Assembly (NCBI RefSeq): GCF_018320785.1
Contig: NC_054870.1
Coordinates: 6,493,933-6,557,932, forward strand
DNA from: Cheilinus undulatus
Lineage: Eukaryota > Chordata > Actinopteri > Labriformes > Labridae
Direction of reading: 5' to 3'
DNA: 64,000 nt
In this document: positions 1 to 11,830 of the stretch, piece by piece
Position numbering within the stretch: the first letter of the stretch is position 1
Layout of the letters: every line of letters starts with the position of its first letter
Translations under genes and position numbers: made by a program
Notes under the pieces: generated by a model
What the model saw: the letters and a program-made list of their open reading frames with translations, nothing else
What the model was told of the DNA's origin: nothing
Database searches by the model: none

Positions 1-675
1 TCCTAAACATTCCCAGGGAAAAGTCTGAGACACAACTGGAAACCTCTTGGAAAACGTTTTTTTTTTTTTTTTTTTTTAAGGTTCTGTAAAACTTCTTATA
101 GCTGCTGTTGAAAGATATTTAGCCTTCAGCATCCATATCAAATTACTAACAATTACTAAGTTGTGTTAACAGGGAAAGTCCCAGAAAAGATCCCCAAAGT
201 TGCTGGGAAAAAAAAACAGGAGATTTCTGAAAATCCCCCAATGTTTTCACTTGAGATTTACAGGAATAGTCCCATAGAAAATTACCAACAGTTTCTGGGG
301 GATGAATCCAGATAAAATTCCAAAAAATTTCCAGAAAGGTTGGTGAAATTCCCTGATGTTTCTACCTTAGACTTCTAGGAGAAGTCCCATAGAAGAATCC
401 TGGAAGTTTCTGGGAAAAATCTAGATAAAACTGAAAAAGTTCCCAAGAAGAGTCCCAAAAATCCTCTAAGATTTCCACTTTAGATTACAGGAAAAATCCA
501 AGAGGAGATCACAAAAACCCTCTGGGAAAAATAAAGATAAAAATCCAAAAACTTTCCAGGAAGGTTTCTTAAATTCCCCTGATTTTCCGTTTTGGATTAC
601 AGGTTACAAGTCCAAGTGGAGATCAACCAAACTGTGAGAAAAATCTAGAAAGAAAACCATCAACTTTCCAGGAAT
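1..675. repeat. Degenerate A-rich tandem repeat, unit about 115 bp, cut by the left edge
   Basis: The phrases 'ccagataaaattccaaaa', 'tttccaggaaggtt', 'aaattcccctgat' and 'ttagattacaggaa' return in the same order roughly every 110-117 bases, giving about five diverged units. A poly-T run lies at 59-77. It is inside the cul9 intron that follows exon 2340-2494. A similar degenerate texture recurs at 43950-44530, so it may be the inside of a dispersed element. No coding sense was seen. Confidence 0.6.
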
Positions 676-689
676 GTTCCCTTCAACTC

Positions 690-1720
690 GCTAATCCAAA
701 CCAATCCGCTTTATTTATATAGCACATTTTAAAAGCATTCCAGTTTACCAAAGTGCTGCATGGTAAAATCGTAAAATCAAAGATATCACAAACACTGCAG
801 AAGTAAAAACATTAAGAGGAAAGACATAAAAGCAGGCAAGAGTTTCATAAAAAACATTTAAAATAAAATATAAACACATTAAAACCTTAAACAAATAAAA
901 GCTATAAAAACTCAGGGATTAGGACCATAAAGACATAAAAGGACAGAGATCACTCAACTCTAATGCTGAATTAAAAGACAAAGAATAAAAATTAGCTTTA
1001 AGACGAGATTTAAAAGTCGGTAGGGTGGGGGATGTTTTAATTTCGAGTGGCAATTTGTTCCACAATTTGGGAGCCATGCAGAGAAGGCTTGATCACCTCC
1101 AGTATTTGGGACGACGAGGTGAAGCTGATCAGCAGACCTCAAGGACCGGGAGTGGGCGTAAACATTTAAGAGGTCAGAGATGTACTGGGGTGCTGATCCA
1201 TTTAAAGACTTAAAGACAAACAATAAAATTTTAAAATGAACTCTAAAATGAATGGAAGGCCAGTGGAGGGACGCCAGGATCGGAGTGATGTGGTCATGTT
1301 TTCGTGTGCCTGTTAAAAGATGAGCAGCAGCGTTTTGGACTAACTGTAAGTGTGCGAGGGAAGTCTGATTTACACCAACATAAAGCGCATTACAGTAGTC
1401 CAACCATGTAGTAATAAAAGCATGAATTACTCACTCAAAGTCGCTAAAAGATAAAACCAATTTAATCTTGGATAAAAGCCTGAGATGATAAAAACTGGAT
1501 TCAACAACAGAATGTATTTGTTGATCCAATTTAAAATCATTGTCAACTTTTACACCAAGATTTAAAACTGTGGGTTTAAAATAAGGTAAAAGAGGGTCCA
1601 ACTCCATGAGAGGGCCTCCTGGGCTCAGCTTGGGCCAAAAATGATCAGTTCTGTTTCATTTTCATTAAAATTTAAAAAGCTCAGATAAAAAAAAACTTTC
1701 AAAAACAGGCAGGGTAATTC
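690..1720 (-). mobile_element. L2-like LINE, 3' fragment (end of reverse transcriptase plus 3' UTR)
   Basis: On the minus strand an open stretch (1403-960) reads DYCNALYVGVNQ, LQLVQNAAAHLLTG, HITPILASLHWPS and FKSLNGSAPQYISDLL. This is the usual C-terminal part of an L2/CR1-clade reverse transcriptase in fish. Downstream on the same strand the sequence ends near 'gtgctatataaataaagcgg', a typical L2-type 3' terminus. The copy lacks its 5' part and is broken near residue 90, so it is dead. It lies in a cul9 intron. Confidence 0.75.
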
Positions 1721-2339
1721 TTCAACCTTTTTGGAGAGACTCCTTAAAGGTTAGACGTTCAGATTTCAGGTAAATCACAACAAAAATCCCTGACTAAACG
1801 AGGAGAAAAATCTGTTAAATCCTTTTTATTCTCCTGCAAAAAATTTGAGCTACAAAAATAAATAAATAAAATAATAAAAAGGACTTCATAGGCTTGCTAA
1901 CCACTTCTTCTATCTCCCAGCACACATTCACGACCCCACAAACAGCAGCATTATTGACCCAAACACATGGCAAATCCAGCAAGCTGTCTGACTTTAGTAG
2001 ACTTTCATGGAGGCAGCGGTGAGAGCAGCAGGATTCTCCTCTACTGTAGATATACTGATATGTAAACATCACTGAAGACAAGTTCTGACTGGGACGTCCT
2101 AATTTTAGTGATTTAGATGATGTCTTTGGGATGTGAAAGGGTCCAAAAGGGACAAAGACTAACAGTTGAAATATCTCTGCGTAAGTATCTGATGATTTCC
2201 CTGCTGCTGTCAGGTTAAGTAAACACAGACATGGTGAAGATGATGTGCTGAAGTACACAGCTAGCATTAGAACAGATTACCCCCCCACCCTGTGGTTTCT
2301 GGTCAGGATGAAGTCACAGGGACAGGGTGGCGTGTTTAC
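1721..2339 (-). other. cul9 intron sequence with no recognised element
   Basis: This stretch follows the donor GTAAAC of the exon ending at 2340. A minus-strand frame of 150 codons (2267-1815) looks random: it is rich in Leu, Ser and Phe and shows no motif. The next cul9 coding exon was not found in the window and should lie beyond the left edge. Confidence 0.5.
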
Positions 2340-2494
2340 CTGTGGCAGGTGGATCCCTTCAAAAGAGATCCCATGTTCCTCTGATGACGTGGTTTCGGCA
2401 AACAGCTCCAGCAGAGTGTAGCGGTTGTCAAAGTCCATGTGCTGCTCGATGCCATCCTGCTGACTGAGTGACAGCAACACGTAGGCCCGGCTTC
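2340..2494 (-). CDS. cul9: cul9, second coding exon (residues 229-280)
   Basis: CUL9 (PARC) is a very large cytoplasmic cullin scaffold of an E3 ubiquitin ligase, related to CUL7. This 155-base exon reads [32 protein letters not shown] and [10 protein letters not shown] to HLPQ, closely matching the N-terminal region of vertebrate CUL9. The acceptor is CCACAG just before 2494 and the donor is CAG|GTAAAC after 2340. The first two bases complete the Gly codon split with exon 8534-9223, so the phase agrees (phase 1 in, phase 0 out). An open reading frame continues past the donor by chance. The exon lies upstream of the CPH, cullin and RBR parts of the protein, none of which is in this window. 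Confidence 0.9.
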
Positions 2495-2684
2495 CTGTGG
2501 CAAGACAGCGTAGACGAACATGGGGTCAGCATCTCAGACATTCAATCTGTAATTATGACGACAAAACTGATCCTAATTCCATCATTATTAGAGTATGAGC
2601 TTTCACAATAGCTACACCTCAAGAGTCTGAAATGATGAAAATAAGAATTTTTGTTTGATGGACACGAGTGATTTCTTCTCTTAT

Positions 2685-4052
2685 GTTCAACAGAACATAA
2701 ACAACATATCAGATGTTGAAACTAAGACATTTTACCATTTCAGGAAAAATATTAGCTCATTTTGAATTTGATGGCATCTCAAAAAAGTAAGGGCAGGGCA
2801 ACAAAAGGCTGGCAATGTAAGTGGTACTAAAACAGCTGGAGGAGCATTTTACAACTAACTAGTTCATTTTCAACAAGTCAGTAACATGACTAGGGATAAA
2901 AGGAGCATTTCAGAGAGGCAGAGTCTCTCAGAAGTAAAGATGGGCAGATGTTCACCAATCTGTGGAAAAAACTGCGTCTAAAAATGATGAACAATTTCAG
3001 GAAAATGAAAACCGCAAAAGACCAGACTTTGAATATCCCACCATCTACAGTCCATAATATCATGAAAAGATTCAGAGAATCTGGAGAAACCTCTGTGAGA
3101 AGGGGACAAGGCTGGAGGAGCCCTCAGAAGCCACTGCATTTAAAACATGGACTCAGGAGCACTTCCAGAAACCACTGTCCGTGCCATCCACGAATGACAG
3201 TCAAAGCTGGACCATGGAAAGAAGAAATGGTCCAGAAACACCACCCTCTCCTTTGGGACAGCTCTCATTTATAGTGGACTGAGGCAACATGGAGAACTGT
3301 TCTGTGGTCAGATTTATCAAAATGTGAAACTCTTTTTGGAAACTACAGACGCCATGTCCTGTGGATTAAAGAGGAGAGGGACCGCTGGCACAGTTCTAAA
3401 GTGTGCATCTCTGATGGTATGGGGTTGCATGTGTGCCTGTGGCATGGGCAGCTTACACATCTGGAAAGGAACTATCAATGCTGAAAAGTAGATTGAGGTT
3501 TAAGTGCAACATACGCTCCCATTCAGACAACGTCTCTTTCAGGGAAGGCCTTGATTATTTCAGCAAGACAAAGCTAAACCACATACCACATCTATCACAA
3601 CAGCATGGCTTCACAGTAGAAGAGTGCAGGTCCTGAACTCGCCTGCTTGCAGTCCAGATCTTTCATCAATAGAAAACATTTGGAGCAACAGAGAAGGAAA
3701 AATCTGGCAAAGAAGACCCAGCTAGAATCCTATATCTGACAAGAATGGGACAACATTGCTCTCCCAAAACTCCATCGACTGGTCTCCTCACTTCCCAGAC
3801 GTTCATAGGCTGTTGTTAAAAGAAGAGGGATACTACACAATGGTAAACATGGCCCTGTCTCTACTAATTTGAGATGTGTTGCCACCATTAAATTCAAAAT
3901 GAGCTAAAATTTTTCATAAAATGGTAAAATGTCTCAGTTCCAACATCTGCTATGTTCTATTGTGAATAAAATATGGGTTTATGAGATCTGACAATTATTT
4001 GTTTTATTAAAAGTTTACAGAGTGACCCAACTTTTTCGGAACTGGGGTTGTA
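2685..4052 (+). mobile_element. Tc1/mariner-type transposon, family A, decayed copy 1
   Basis: The copy has a long subterminal inverted repeat (left part from about 2685; right end 'aactggggttgta' at 4040-4052) around a plus-strand transposase remnant. Visible pieces include 'ccatctacagtccataatat', followed by the helix-turn-helix region and 'gacaagaatgggacaacatt' near the 3' end. Frame shifts and stops interrupt it throughout. The same family recurs at 33206-33662, 39468-40425 and 41366-42736. Confidence 0.8.
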
Positions 4053-4963
4053 TTTTCACTCTTCATATTTTCTGACCTAAGTAATCTACTGGCGCGAGAT
4101 GGGAAGCTGCTGGGGTCCTGATGTCGCCCCAGAGGTGCCAGATGAGCGTTCATGGTCTCCAGAAAAGGAGTTGGAGTGAGAGTTCTCCTCCAGTTTGGCG
4201 CTCTCAGAATAAACAGGGCGTGTTAGCGAGTATCACGATGACACTCATGTGTTTGTTTCCTCGCCACAGCCCCGATGACTCATGAGAAAAACTCTCAGCT
4301 ACTCGCCCGGATCTTCTACACATGTGACAGAAAAAGAAAGTTTGTTTTGGGCCCCGGCAGGCTGAGAGGAAGGAGACGTGCAACAATAATGAGGAAGTTC
4401 AATCATCCAGCATGTCTGATCACTGTCCTTACCTGTCTGATCAACACTGACGATAATTTCCTCTAATATGAACCTTTGGCCTGACACAGACTCAATATTA
4501 GAACGACCAGCTCATGTTAAATTGAAAAAAGTTTAGTCCTAGGATGCAAGAAGAGTTTTATTTAATATCTTCATCAGTAGCTGCTCAGTACCATCACTGC
4601 AAACTTCAAAACTTCCTGTAAAGACTTTAACAAAAACTTGTGCCGAGACTTAAATTAGGATTGAAACATCAAATGCATCACATAGAAGTCTGTTGGACCA
4701 CTTCCTCATTGAACAGATAACATCTGTGGAGTCAGCAGCTCAATGTGTTGCTCTTACTCGCAGCATCTTAAATATTGTCATGTTCTGATGTGTCAGTGAT
4801 GTTAGCAGTGATGGCTGTAGTGCTTATAGACAAAGGAATCAATACTAGAAATACACAGATCAGATTTAAATATAAATGTATGTAATTACAATTATTGTTG
4901 CTCACATTGCAAATTTGATATCAACTGCTTTACTGAACGGGGATTTTTGTTTTCATGTCACTC
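4053..4963. other. cul9 intron, no recognised element
   Basis: Short open frames on both strands at 4204-4487 overlap each other and show no known domain. No exon with consistent splice sites and CUL9-like coding was seen. Confidence 0.4.
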
Positions 4964-4971
4964 GTTCTAAT

Positions 4972-6130
4972 TAGGGGTGCACGATAACTATCGGGCAGAT
5001 AATTATTGGGCCGATAACAGGGAATTATTATGTCATTCCGATAAGTCTGATATCATGACAACTAGCCTTGATAACATATATTTTTGTCAGCACGGCAGTG
5101 CTGCCATTTCTTTCTCACGAGACTACACATTCCGAAACAGCAGGTGGCACTGCAGTACACGACCCGCTGTTAAGCACCAGAGAAGAAGGGGAAGCAGCCC
5201 CTGTGCTAAAATGTTAACAACACGTTGCTTATTTACAGGGAGGATAACACGACCGTGTGTGTAGAATTTGCCCTACAAAGGTTGCAAAGAGTAGAAAGAA
5301 GTTCTCTTATAGGTGGTCTCTTATAGGTCACTTAAGAGTCATCATCCTAACGACGTTAAAACAAAGCGGCAGCAGCCACTAGCCTCAGCCGCGGGCATTA
5401 GGACTGAGTCAACGGCTAATACCAGGCAGAGCGCTGATCGTAAGCAGGCATTGAAAACTGCAGAAAGTTTGCCACAGCCAAAAGGCACAACGTCATAATA
5501 TCAAAATCAGAGCGACAGTCTCCTGATCCATCGCTACTTTCATAGACGTATCCCTGCCTGCTCTGGTTGACGTGGTTTCATTCAGTCTGATCAACGTTAG
5601 GAACAGAAGTTTAGCCACAGACCACGGTGGACTTTACATTCTCAACCTATCTCTGATATGACTAACGTCAGTGCATATTTTTAATCTTTATGTGAAACAT
5701 CAGCTCATTTTAATTCTGGCTTAAGCAGCAAAAAAAAAAAAAAAAAAACAGACCCCCAAATATCTATTTGTTAAGCATAACAGCCTGTTATCATTTGGTT
5801 TTAAGGGGGAAAACCTTTGTCAGTTGTTTGTGTATGTTGCACTTGGTACACAAATGTTTAACTAAAAAAGTTAACTATAATAACAGTTATAAAGTCAGAA
5901 TAGCTCTTTGTTTTTTGAAAAACACGAGTGATATTAGATAAAATTAGTTATAAATATCTTTGCTCACTACATATTAATCCCTTCTTACCCCCAGATGTGC
6001 ATAAACACATCAAATAAACTTCTTTTGTTAAATCAACAATTAAAAAATATAAATCGGTTATTGGCCATCAGGAGTAGGAAATTATCGGTTATCGGTATCG
6101 GTTCAAAAAAATACTTATCGTGCATCACTA
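4972..6130. mobile_element. Non-autonomous hAT element with perfect 8-bp target duplication
   Basis: The ends are inverted: TAGGGGTGCACGATAA on the left and, read from the other strand, TAGTGATGCACGATAA on the right. GTTCTAAT flanks it at 4964-4971 and again at 6131-6138, a perfect 8-bp duplication as hAT transposases make. Inside are A/T-rich subterminal repeats with 'atcggttatcggtatcgg', an A run near 5730 and no transposase. Length is 1159 bases, inside the cul9 intron. Confidence 0.92.
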
Positions 6131-6138
6131 GTTCTAAT

Positions 6139-6559
6139 TAAGAAAAAGTACATACAACAGGAAAAGGACCATTTTTGTAAACCATTTTTTAAAAATGACA
6201 CTCCAATGTTTGCATAAAATCTCTGCTGTCTCAGATAATAAATGTTTTAAACTAGTATGTTGACATATTTCAATTTATAGCAATATTGCAAAATTTGCGA
6301 TTTGTAAATTGCAGTACGCCATATTGGGATATAATCTCATTTGCGATAAATTTCCCAGCCATACTAAATTACATGTACGGGATTACAATTGCCTGTGGAC
6401 CTTTATATGCACTGAAATATTGATGGTAATTTGCCATGGAATTTTTACACCACAAATTACCAACATGGTCGATTCACACAGGATTAAAAACACAGACATC
6501 CTTTGAGATTATTACAAATTACCAGAAGTCCCATGATACAACTATTCTCATAAAGCAAA

Positions 6560-6596
<37 letters not shown>

Positions 6597-7334
6597 TGCC
6601 AAAATACACGCTGCAGAGCAGCCACAAAAACACACATGCACATGCTCAGTAAGTTTAAACGCAAAGTAGATTTACAGTTAAAGATCTATTAGGACATTTT
6701 TCCTGGACTACTTTCCTTGTCCCACAATACAAGCACTGAGGAGAACTACTGAACCACCGCAACAGTAGGAGAGGATCAGTCCCTTTCAACATGATACTAC
6801 CAGACCTTCTTCCTGGTGACCTTGCTGACAAGTACAGATGCTCAGATTGTGAAAACTGAGCATCTTAAGTGTCCACTATTCCGTAATGTGGGATTACGAT
6901 TACACTGGACAATATTGCTAGGACTGCAACAACGAATCGATAAAATCGATAAAAATCCAGCCAAAACTTTAGCCAGACTAACATGCTTACATGGATTTTG
7001 AACATTAAACTGCCACGATGATTTGACTCTCTATAGCTACATGTAAATGTACTGACAGATAAAGGCAGCAGGTAAAGATAAGGGTTGGTTTCCAGAGCCG
7101 AAGTCTGAGCAGCTTTTACTGAATCACAGAAGCAGTGAAGGGGAATCGGCAGACAGGATGCTGCAGAGAAAACACTGCGGTAAAACCACCACCACCATGA
7201 GAGGAAAAGAACCACTGGATTTTGGATAAGGCAAAACATAAAAGACACCAAGAAAAAGTGGTGTGGAGGCCGCATGGCTGGTGAAGTTATCTGATCATTC
7301 ATTAAAAGCTGGAGGCCAGGGATCACATAAACCA
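6139..7334. other. cul9 intron with poly-A tract and a possible transposon end
   Basis: A run of 33 A lies at 6562-6594; it creates a meaningless poly-lysine frame. Around 6925-6955 'aacgaatcgataaaatcgat' resembles the end of another hAT-like element, but no partner end was found. The rest is unassigned. Confidence 0.4.
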
Positions 7335-8300
7335 CTGACTAAAGACGATGATTGGACAGGTAAACAGAGAGAAGACTCCTGCTGAGGTTTTTCAAACTCT
7401 ACATGATTTAACAGGGTTACAAAGACATTTCCAAGGCTTTGGGACCCCAGCCAACCATGCTGAGAGTCATTCTCCACAAATGGGGAAAACTTGGAACAGA
7501 AGGGAACCTTCCCAGGAGTGGCTGGCCTACCAAAGGGATTCCAAGAGTGCGTGGGCGACTCATCCAGGAGGTCCCAAAAGAACCAAGAACAACATCTAAA
7601 GACCTCCAGGCCTCACTTGACTCAGTTAAGGTCAGAGTTCATGATTCAAATATGAGAACCAATCTGGGAAAAAATGGCATCATGGGAGAGTTCCAAGGCC
7701 AAAACCACTGCTGACCAATAAGAACACAAAGACTTGTCTCACATTTCACTAAAAACATTCTGATGATCCCTAAGACTTCTGGGAAAAAGGTTTGTGGACT
7801 AACCAGACAAAAGTTTGTGGAAGGTGTGCGTCTTTTTCCATCAAACAAATTCTTCAAACAAACATCAGACCAGCAGTCAAACATCGTGGTGCTAGCGTGA
7901 TGGTCTGAACCAAGACCTGGAGCCCTTGCCATAATTGATCGAACATGAATTCTGCTCTCTATTAGGAAATTCCTAAGGAGAATGTCTGGCTATCAGTTCA
8001 TGACCTCAAGCTCGGAACACTTGGGTTACAAAGCAGGACAAAAATCCCAAACACACCAGCAAGTCCACCTCTGAATGGATTAAAAAGAGTAGATGAAGAT
8101 TTTGAGGTGGCCCCATCCGAGTCTGGACTAAAATCTGATTGAGATGCTGTGGCATGACCTTAAACAGGCCGTTTGTACTGGAAAACCCTCCAGTGGGGCT
8201 GAATTAAAACAATTCTGCAGGTTATCTTTGTCTAATATGACAAATTTGCAAAGAAAAAAAAAAGATATCATGAAAGGAGTGGATACTTCTTTACAGCACT
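7335..8300 (+). mobile_element. Tc1-like transposon remnant
   Basis: Plus-strand pieces match Tc1 transposase order: a helix-turn-helix part around 'ctgagagtcattctccacaa', then 'gacctccaggcctcacttg', then a DDE-region stretch around 'aacatcgtggtgctagcgtg', ending near 'atacttctttacagcactg'. Many frame breaks are present. The left terminal repeat is not clear. Confidence 0.65.
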
Positions 8301-8533
8301 GAACCTATAGCTCAACCTTGCATTCATCCAGCTCCATCATAAGCATTCTTGTAAATATGCTTGCCTCTACCTAGTCTTCTCTCCTAACTAAAGTTGTGAA
8401 GAATGTTGAACTATTCCTCTAGCTGCTGACATAATTATGGGTACCTGCAGCCTGACACACCTTGAGCTCTGATTCACTGCCAGGAATGAAGAGATAACCT
8501 TTAGCATCTCTAGCCGCTGTTTGTAGTTACCTG

Positions 8534-9223
8534 CATCATGTGAGGCGAGCGCTCGCAGCATTTTCCCAGCGCTGCGTCTGGTCTGCGTCTCCTTGTTGCA
8601 CAGCAGCTCCATCAGCAGATTCAGGGCGCCTGTCTCCTTGAAGACGCCGACCAGCGATCCGATGCTAGCATAGGCACTGAGCACATGGATGGTGTGCGTA
8701 ATGCTGATGGAGAAGTCGCTCTTCTTGGCCATTTGTTTCCTGGCTCGACGCACCAGGTTCTTCACATCCTCCTTCATGTCAGACAGCTCCACCTCATTGA
8801 AGGTGGCGTCCGTGGGAAACTCGCTGCCGCTTGCCTGACCACTACTTGACGACTCACCCTGCTGCTTCTCCTGCTGCAGGGGGCGCTGTGCGTCTGTCTT
8901 CCTCTTCCCCAGCAGGGTGGGGCAGTTGGCGTACACATCCTCGGTGGACATCCACATTAAGATGTTCTGCGGTTTGCTCTCTCCAGAAGTAGATCCGCTA
9001 GAGCTACCAACCCCAGAGCTGCCGCCTCCTGTCCCTCCTGCCTCGCTTGCTCCGCCTCCTGAGCTGGAGCCGTCGTCAATGGTGACGAGGCACCAGCGGA
9101 TCAGGTACTCTGTTTGGCCGTCATGGTTGCGGCGCTGACGGATTAGCTCCTCTGGATATGCTTGCAGCTTCGGGGCGAGCTGGACCAGCAGGTTACCATT
9201 GCGGCGTTCGCCCACCATGGTTG
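8534..9223 (-). CDS. cul9: cul9, exon with the start codon (residues 1-229)
   Basis: The ATG is at 9218-9216, just inside the acceptor TCGACAG (exon starts 9223). Translation begins MVGERRNGNLLVQL and continues with YPEELIRQRRNHDGQTEYLIRW, THTIHVLSAYASIGSLVGVF and RRSAGKMLRALASHDAG, which are hallmarks of vertebrate CUL9 N-termini. The exon ends at 8534 with GCAG|GTAACT, splitting a Gly codon completed by exon 2340-2494. Residues about 50-80 are an almost pure Gly/Ser linker, and residues 107-133 form a second low-complexity stretch; I recall the mammalian protein as shorter here. The region carries the ARM-like N-terminal fold. CUL9 assembles with RBX1 and has been reported to bind p53 in the cytoplasm; that role is family knowledge, not seen here. 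The frame reading past 8534 is intron. Confidence 0.93.
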
Positions 9224-10114
9224 CTGTCGAGATAACAGAGGAGAAGCACAAGATTCAGCAAGGGCTGTACAATAATGGCATACAAATTGTTCAATATAGA
9301 AATATATAAAATAAATAGATTTAGTTACTAAAATATAGCATCACCAACAGATGTGAGCACCAATGAGCAATAGGAAGCATGTTACTGTTAGTGTTAAACA
9401 TACAGGGTTCAAACCTCCTGATACCAAAAATAATTCTGAGAGGACCATTCGAAATTAACAAAAACAATAAAACTAGGTGAGCATGTCTCTGTAGTATGTT
9501 TATTATTCCATCAGAGCGCTGTTTTGACACATTTTAATCCACGTTGCCAAGATCCATGGCCCTCCCAGTGTTTCAGAACTCCAAAAAACTACTTCCTGTC
9601 TCATGGCAAAAATAAAAATTTCCATGACTAAATGTTTTAATTGTGGCTTGGACTTAGGTTGACTTGAACTCACTGGCAGTAGTAAAAAGGCTCTTTTAAC
9701 CTTCCCACAAATGTAAAATTTGTGCATGTCATTGTTTTTACATTAGTGAGAATTGTGTTTAGGCAACTGCAATTTCATTTAGAGGAAATTTGCTAATTTT
9801 TGGGGGGGTTGTTATGTTCAAAACTGCTTATTTGTATGATGTTCGTAGGCAATTATTACATCTGCAGGTCTCACAAGGATGAAGAATATCAGATGAAACT
9901 AAAACAAACTTTTAAAATAACTTTAAGAACAGCAATAATGTTACGGCGTATTCATGTGTAGTCTGTACCGTGAGCGACCAAATGTTACTTCTTGTACTCA
10001 TATTTGATCTCAATCAACATGATACCTGTACATCCCTATCATAAAATGAACCTGTTTTTGGTGCCTATGGAGTCTTGTTTGCCATGGTATCGAATTTTTT
10101 TTTTTTTGATATTT
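9224..10114 (-). other. cul9 intron 1, unassigned stretch
   Basis: A/T-rich sequence between the acceptor of the start exon and the retroposon at 10121. Small frames (9321-9727, minus) have no motif. No repeat family was recognised. Confidence 0.35.
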
Positions 10115-10120
10115 GTATTG

Positions 10121-10453
10121 TCCATCCATCCATTTTCTATACCTCACTTATTCCATTGGGGGTTGCGGGGGCTGGAGCCTATCCCAACTGTCATAGGGTG
10201 AAAGGCGGAGTACTTGAGGGTGGGCCAGTCAGCCCCAAGGGCTGACATATAGAGACAGACAACCAGGCACTCTCACACTCACACCTACGGCCAATTTAGG
10301 GTGACCAATTAACCTAATGAGTGTGTCTTTGGTGGTGGGAGAAAGCTGGAGTACCCGGAAAGAACGTGCAAACTCAGCACAGAAAGGCTTGGATCGGAAA
10401 TCGAACCATGGACCTTCTTGCTGTGAGACAACAGCGTTAACCCTGCAGCCCTA
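10121..10453 (-). mobile_element. Teleost retroposon fragment with TCCA/TGGA tail
   Basis: Starts with 'tccatccatccattttctat' and continues with 'ggggctggagcctatccc', 'acactcacacctacggccaa' and 'cttcttgctgtgagacaaca', a repeat seen very widely in fish genomes. The simple tetranucleotide at the left end is the 3' tail, so the element points to the minus strand. I regard it as the 3' part of a non-LTR retroposon; the exact family is uncertain. Confidence 0.65.
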
Positions 10454-11219
10454 TTTGACTTGTTCAGTATCAAATTTCAAAGTTCAGTTGACAGCTTTGC
10501 AGCGTACTTTAGATCATTGATACTCAATGCAAGAATCCGAGCAACATGTGGCTCTCTTTAGTCTTTGAAAAATAATTCCTCCAGGAAACCTTAAAAAAAG
10601 AGAAAAATTGGACCTCAAGAATGATTCATTGCAAGTCACACAAGTTTGTTTCCCACACTTTTGTAGGACGCTTTAAACGTCAATTTTTATTTTTTGTATA
10701 TTTCCATCAGATGTTTGCAAGAAAGAACATAACAGATAAATATCTCTGATTCTTGACTTTATTTTTTTGTTTCACTACAGTACTGGATATTTGTGTGCAC
10801 TGAAGTCTAAACTAACAGATTTTAATTTCTTTTTTTGTTTTTTCCAAAATATGATTTTTTTTTTGCTAATCATTTTCTGATTTTTGTCAACAACATCAGA
10901 CACACTAAAATCAGATTAATTTTCGTTTTAATAATGTAAGGTGAAAATCGAGTTTTCAGGTCTAATATTGGTATTCAGTAATGATATTTAGAAATAAAAA
11001 TTGTAAAATGTATCATTTCTGCTTTTTTCACATATTACAAGTAGCCTATCTTATTTCTGAATTTCATGAATTTCTAACTTCATCTTTAATATTAACCATA
11101 TTAATCAAATATTTTTAAGTAAAATAGTTGTTGCTTCCTTCCTACTTTCTGACCTACATCAGTCAGTGGTGACAGGAATGTATAGGCTAATCTTTGTTCC
11201 CAAGATCTTTACCTGCTGT

Positions 11220-11596
11220 CTGTCCCTAAAATCTGAACTGAGCTGGGAAAAAGGCATTTAAATTTGCTGCTCCCTTTCTCTGGAATGATTTGCAAAAAGA
11301 GATTTGACCTAATGAACTGATTTCATTGGACACTTTTAAAAGGAAGCTGAAAGACTTTGAGGCAGACGCATCTGGCTGCAGATGCTGTATTAGTTGTACA
11401 TTAGCCACCTAAATTGTTATCGTCTGCCTTTGATGCATCTAGACTGCGTGTCTGTTATTATGTTTTCTGTGTATGACTGCTTTTTGTTTGTCTGAAACTG
11501 TTTGCTGCTGCTGCTGTCTTGGCCAGGACACTCTTAAAAAATGTTTTAAATCTAAATAAGGTTTTTCCTGGTTAAATAAAGGTTAAACCAAAAAAA
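11220..11596 (+). mobile_element. LINE 3' tail (end of ORF2 plus 3' UTR)
   Basis: The plus strand can be read as a decayed reverse-transcriptase C-terminus (…ELGKKAFKFAAPFSWNDLQ…, then …LDTFKRKLKDFEADASG). It ends in 'ttcctggttaaataaaggtt', a typical L2/CR1-type 3' terminus in fish. The copy is heavily 5' truncated. Confidence 0.65.
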
Positions 11597-11830
11597 TAAA
11601 AATGATTGCATGTAGATTAGCTAGTATTTAAACAAATAATCAGAATAAAATTAACAGAGGATAATGTATTTTTGTAAAATGATGGAGTTGACAATTGGAA
11701 TAAATACTGATGGCTCAAACCAGCTGTTTTACACCAAAAATGATCTCAATTGACTACAGATAAAATAAAAATAAAGACTACAGAAATAAAAGTGAAACCA
11801 AGTTCTCTGCATGCTGTGATTAATATATAT

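Noticed and set aside
1815..2267. 150-codon minus-strand frame next to the cul9 exon
   Set aside because: It follows the real donor at 2340 and does not resemble the CUL9 sequence expected next; it is intronic.
6436..6669. Frame with a poly-lysine run
   Set aside because: Created by a 33-base A tract; no homology and no exon signals.
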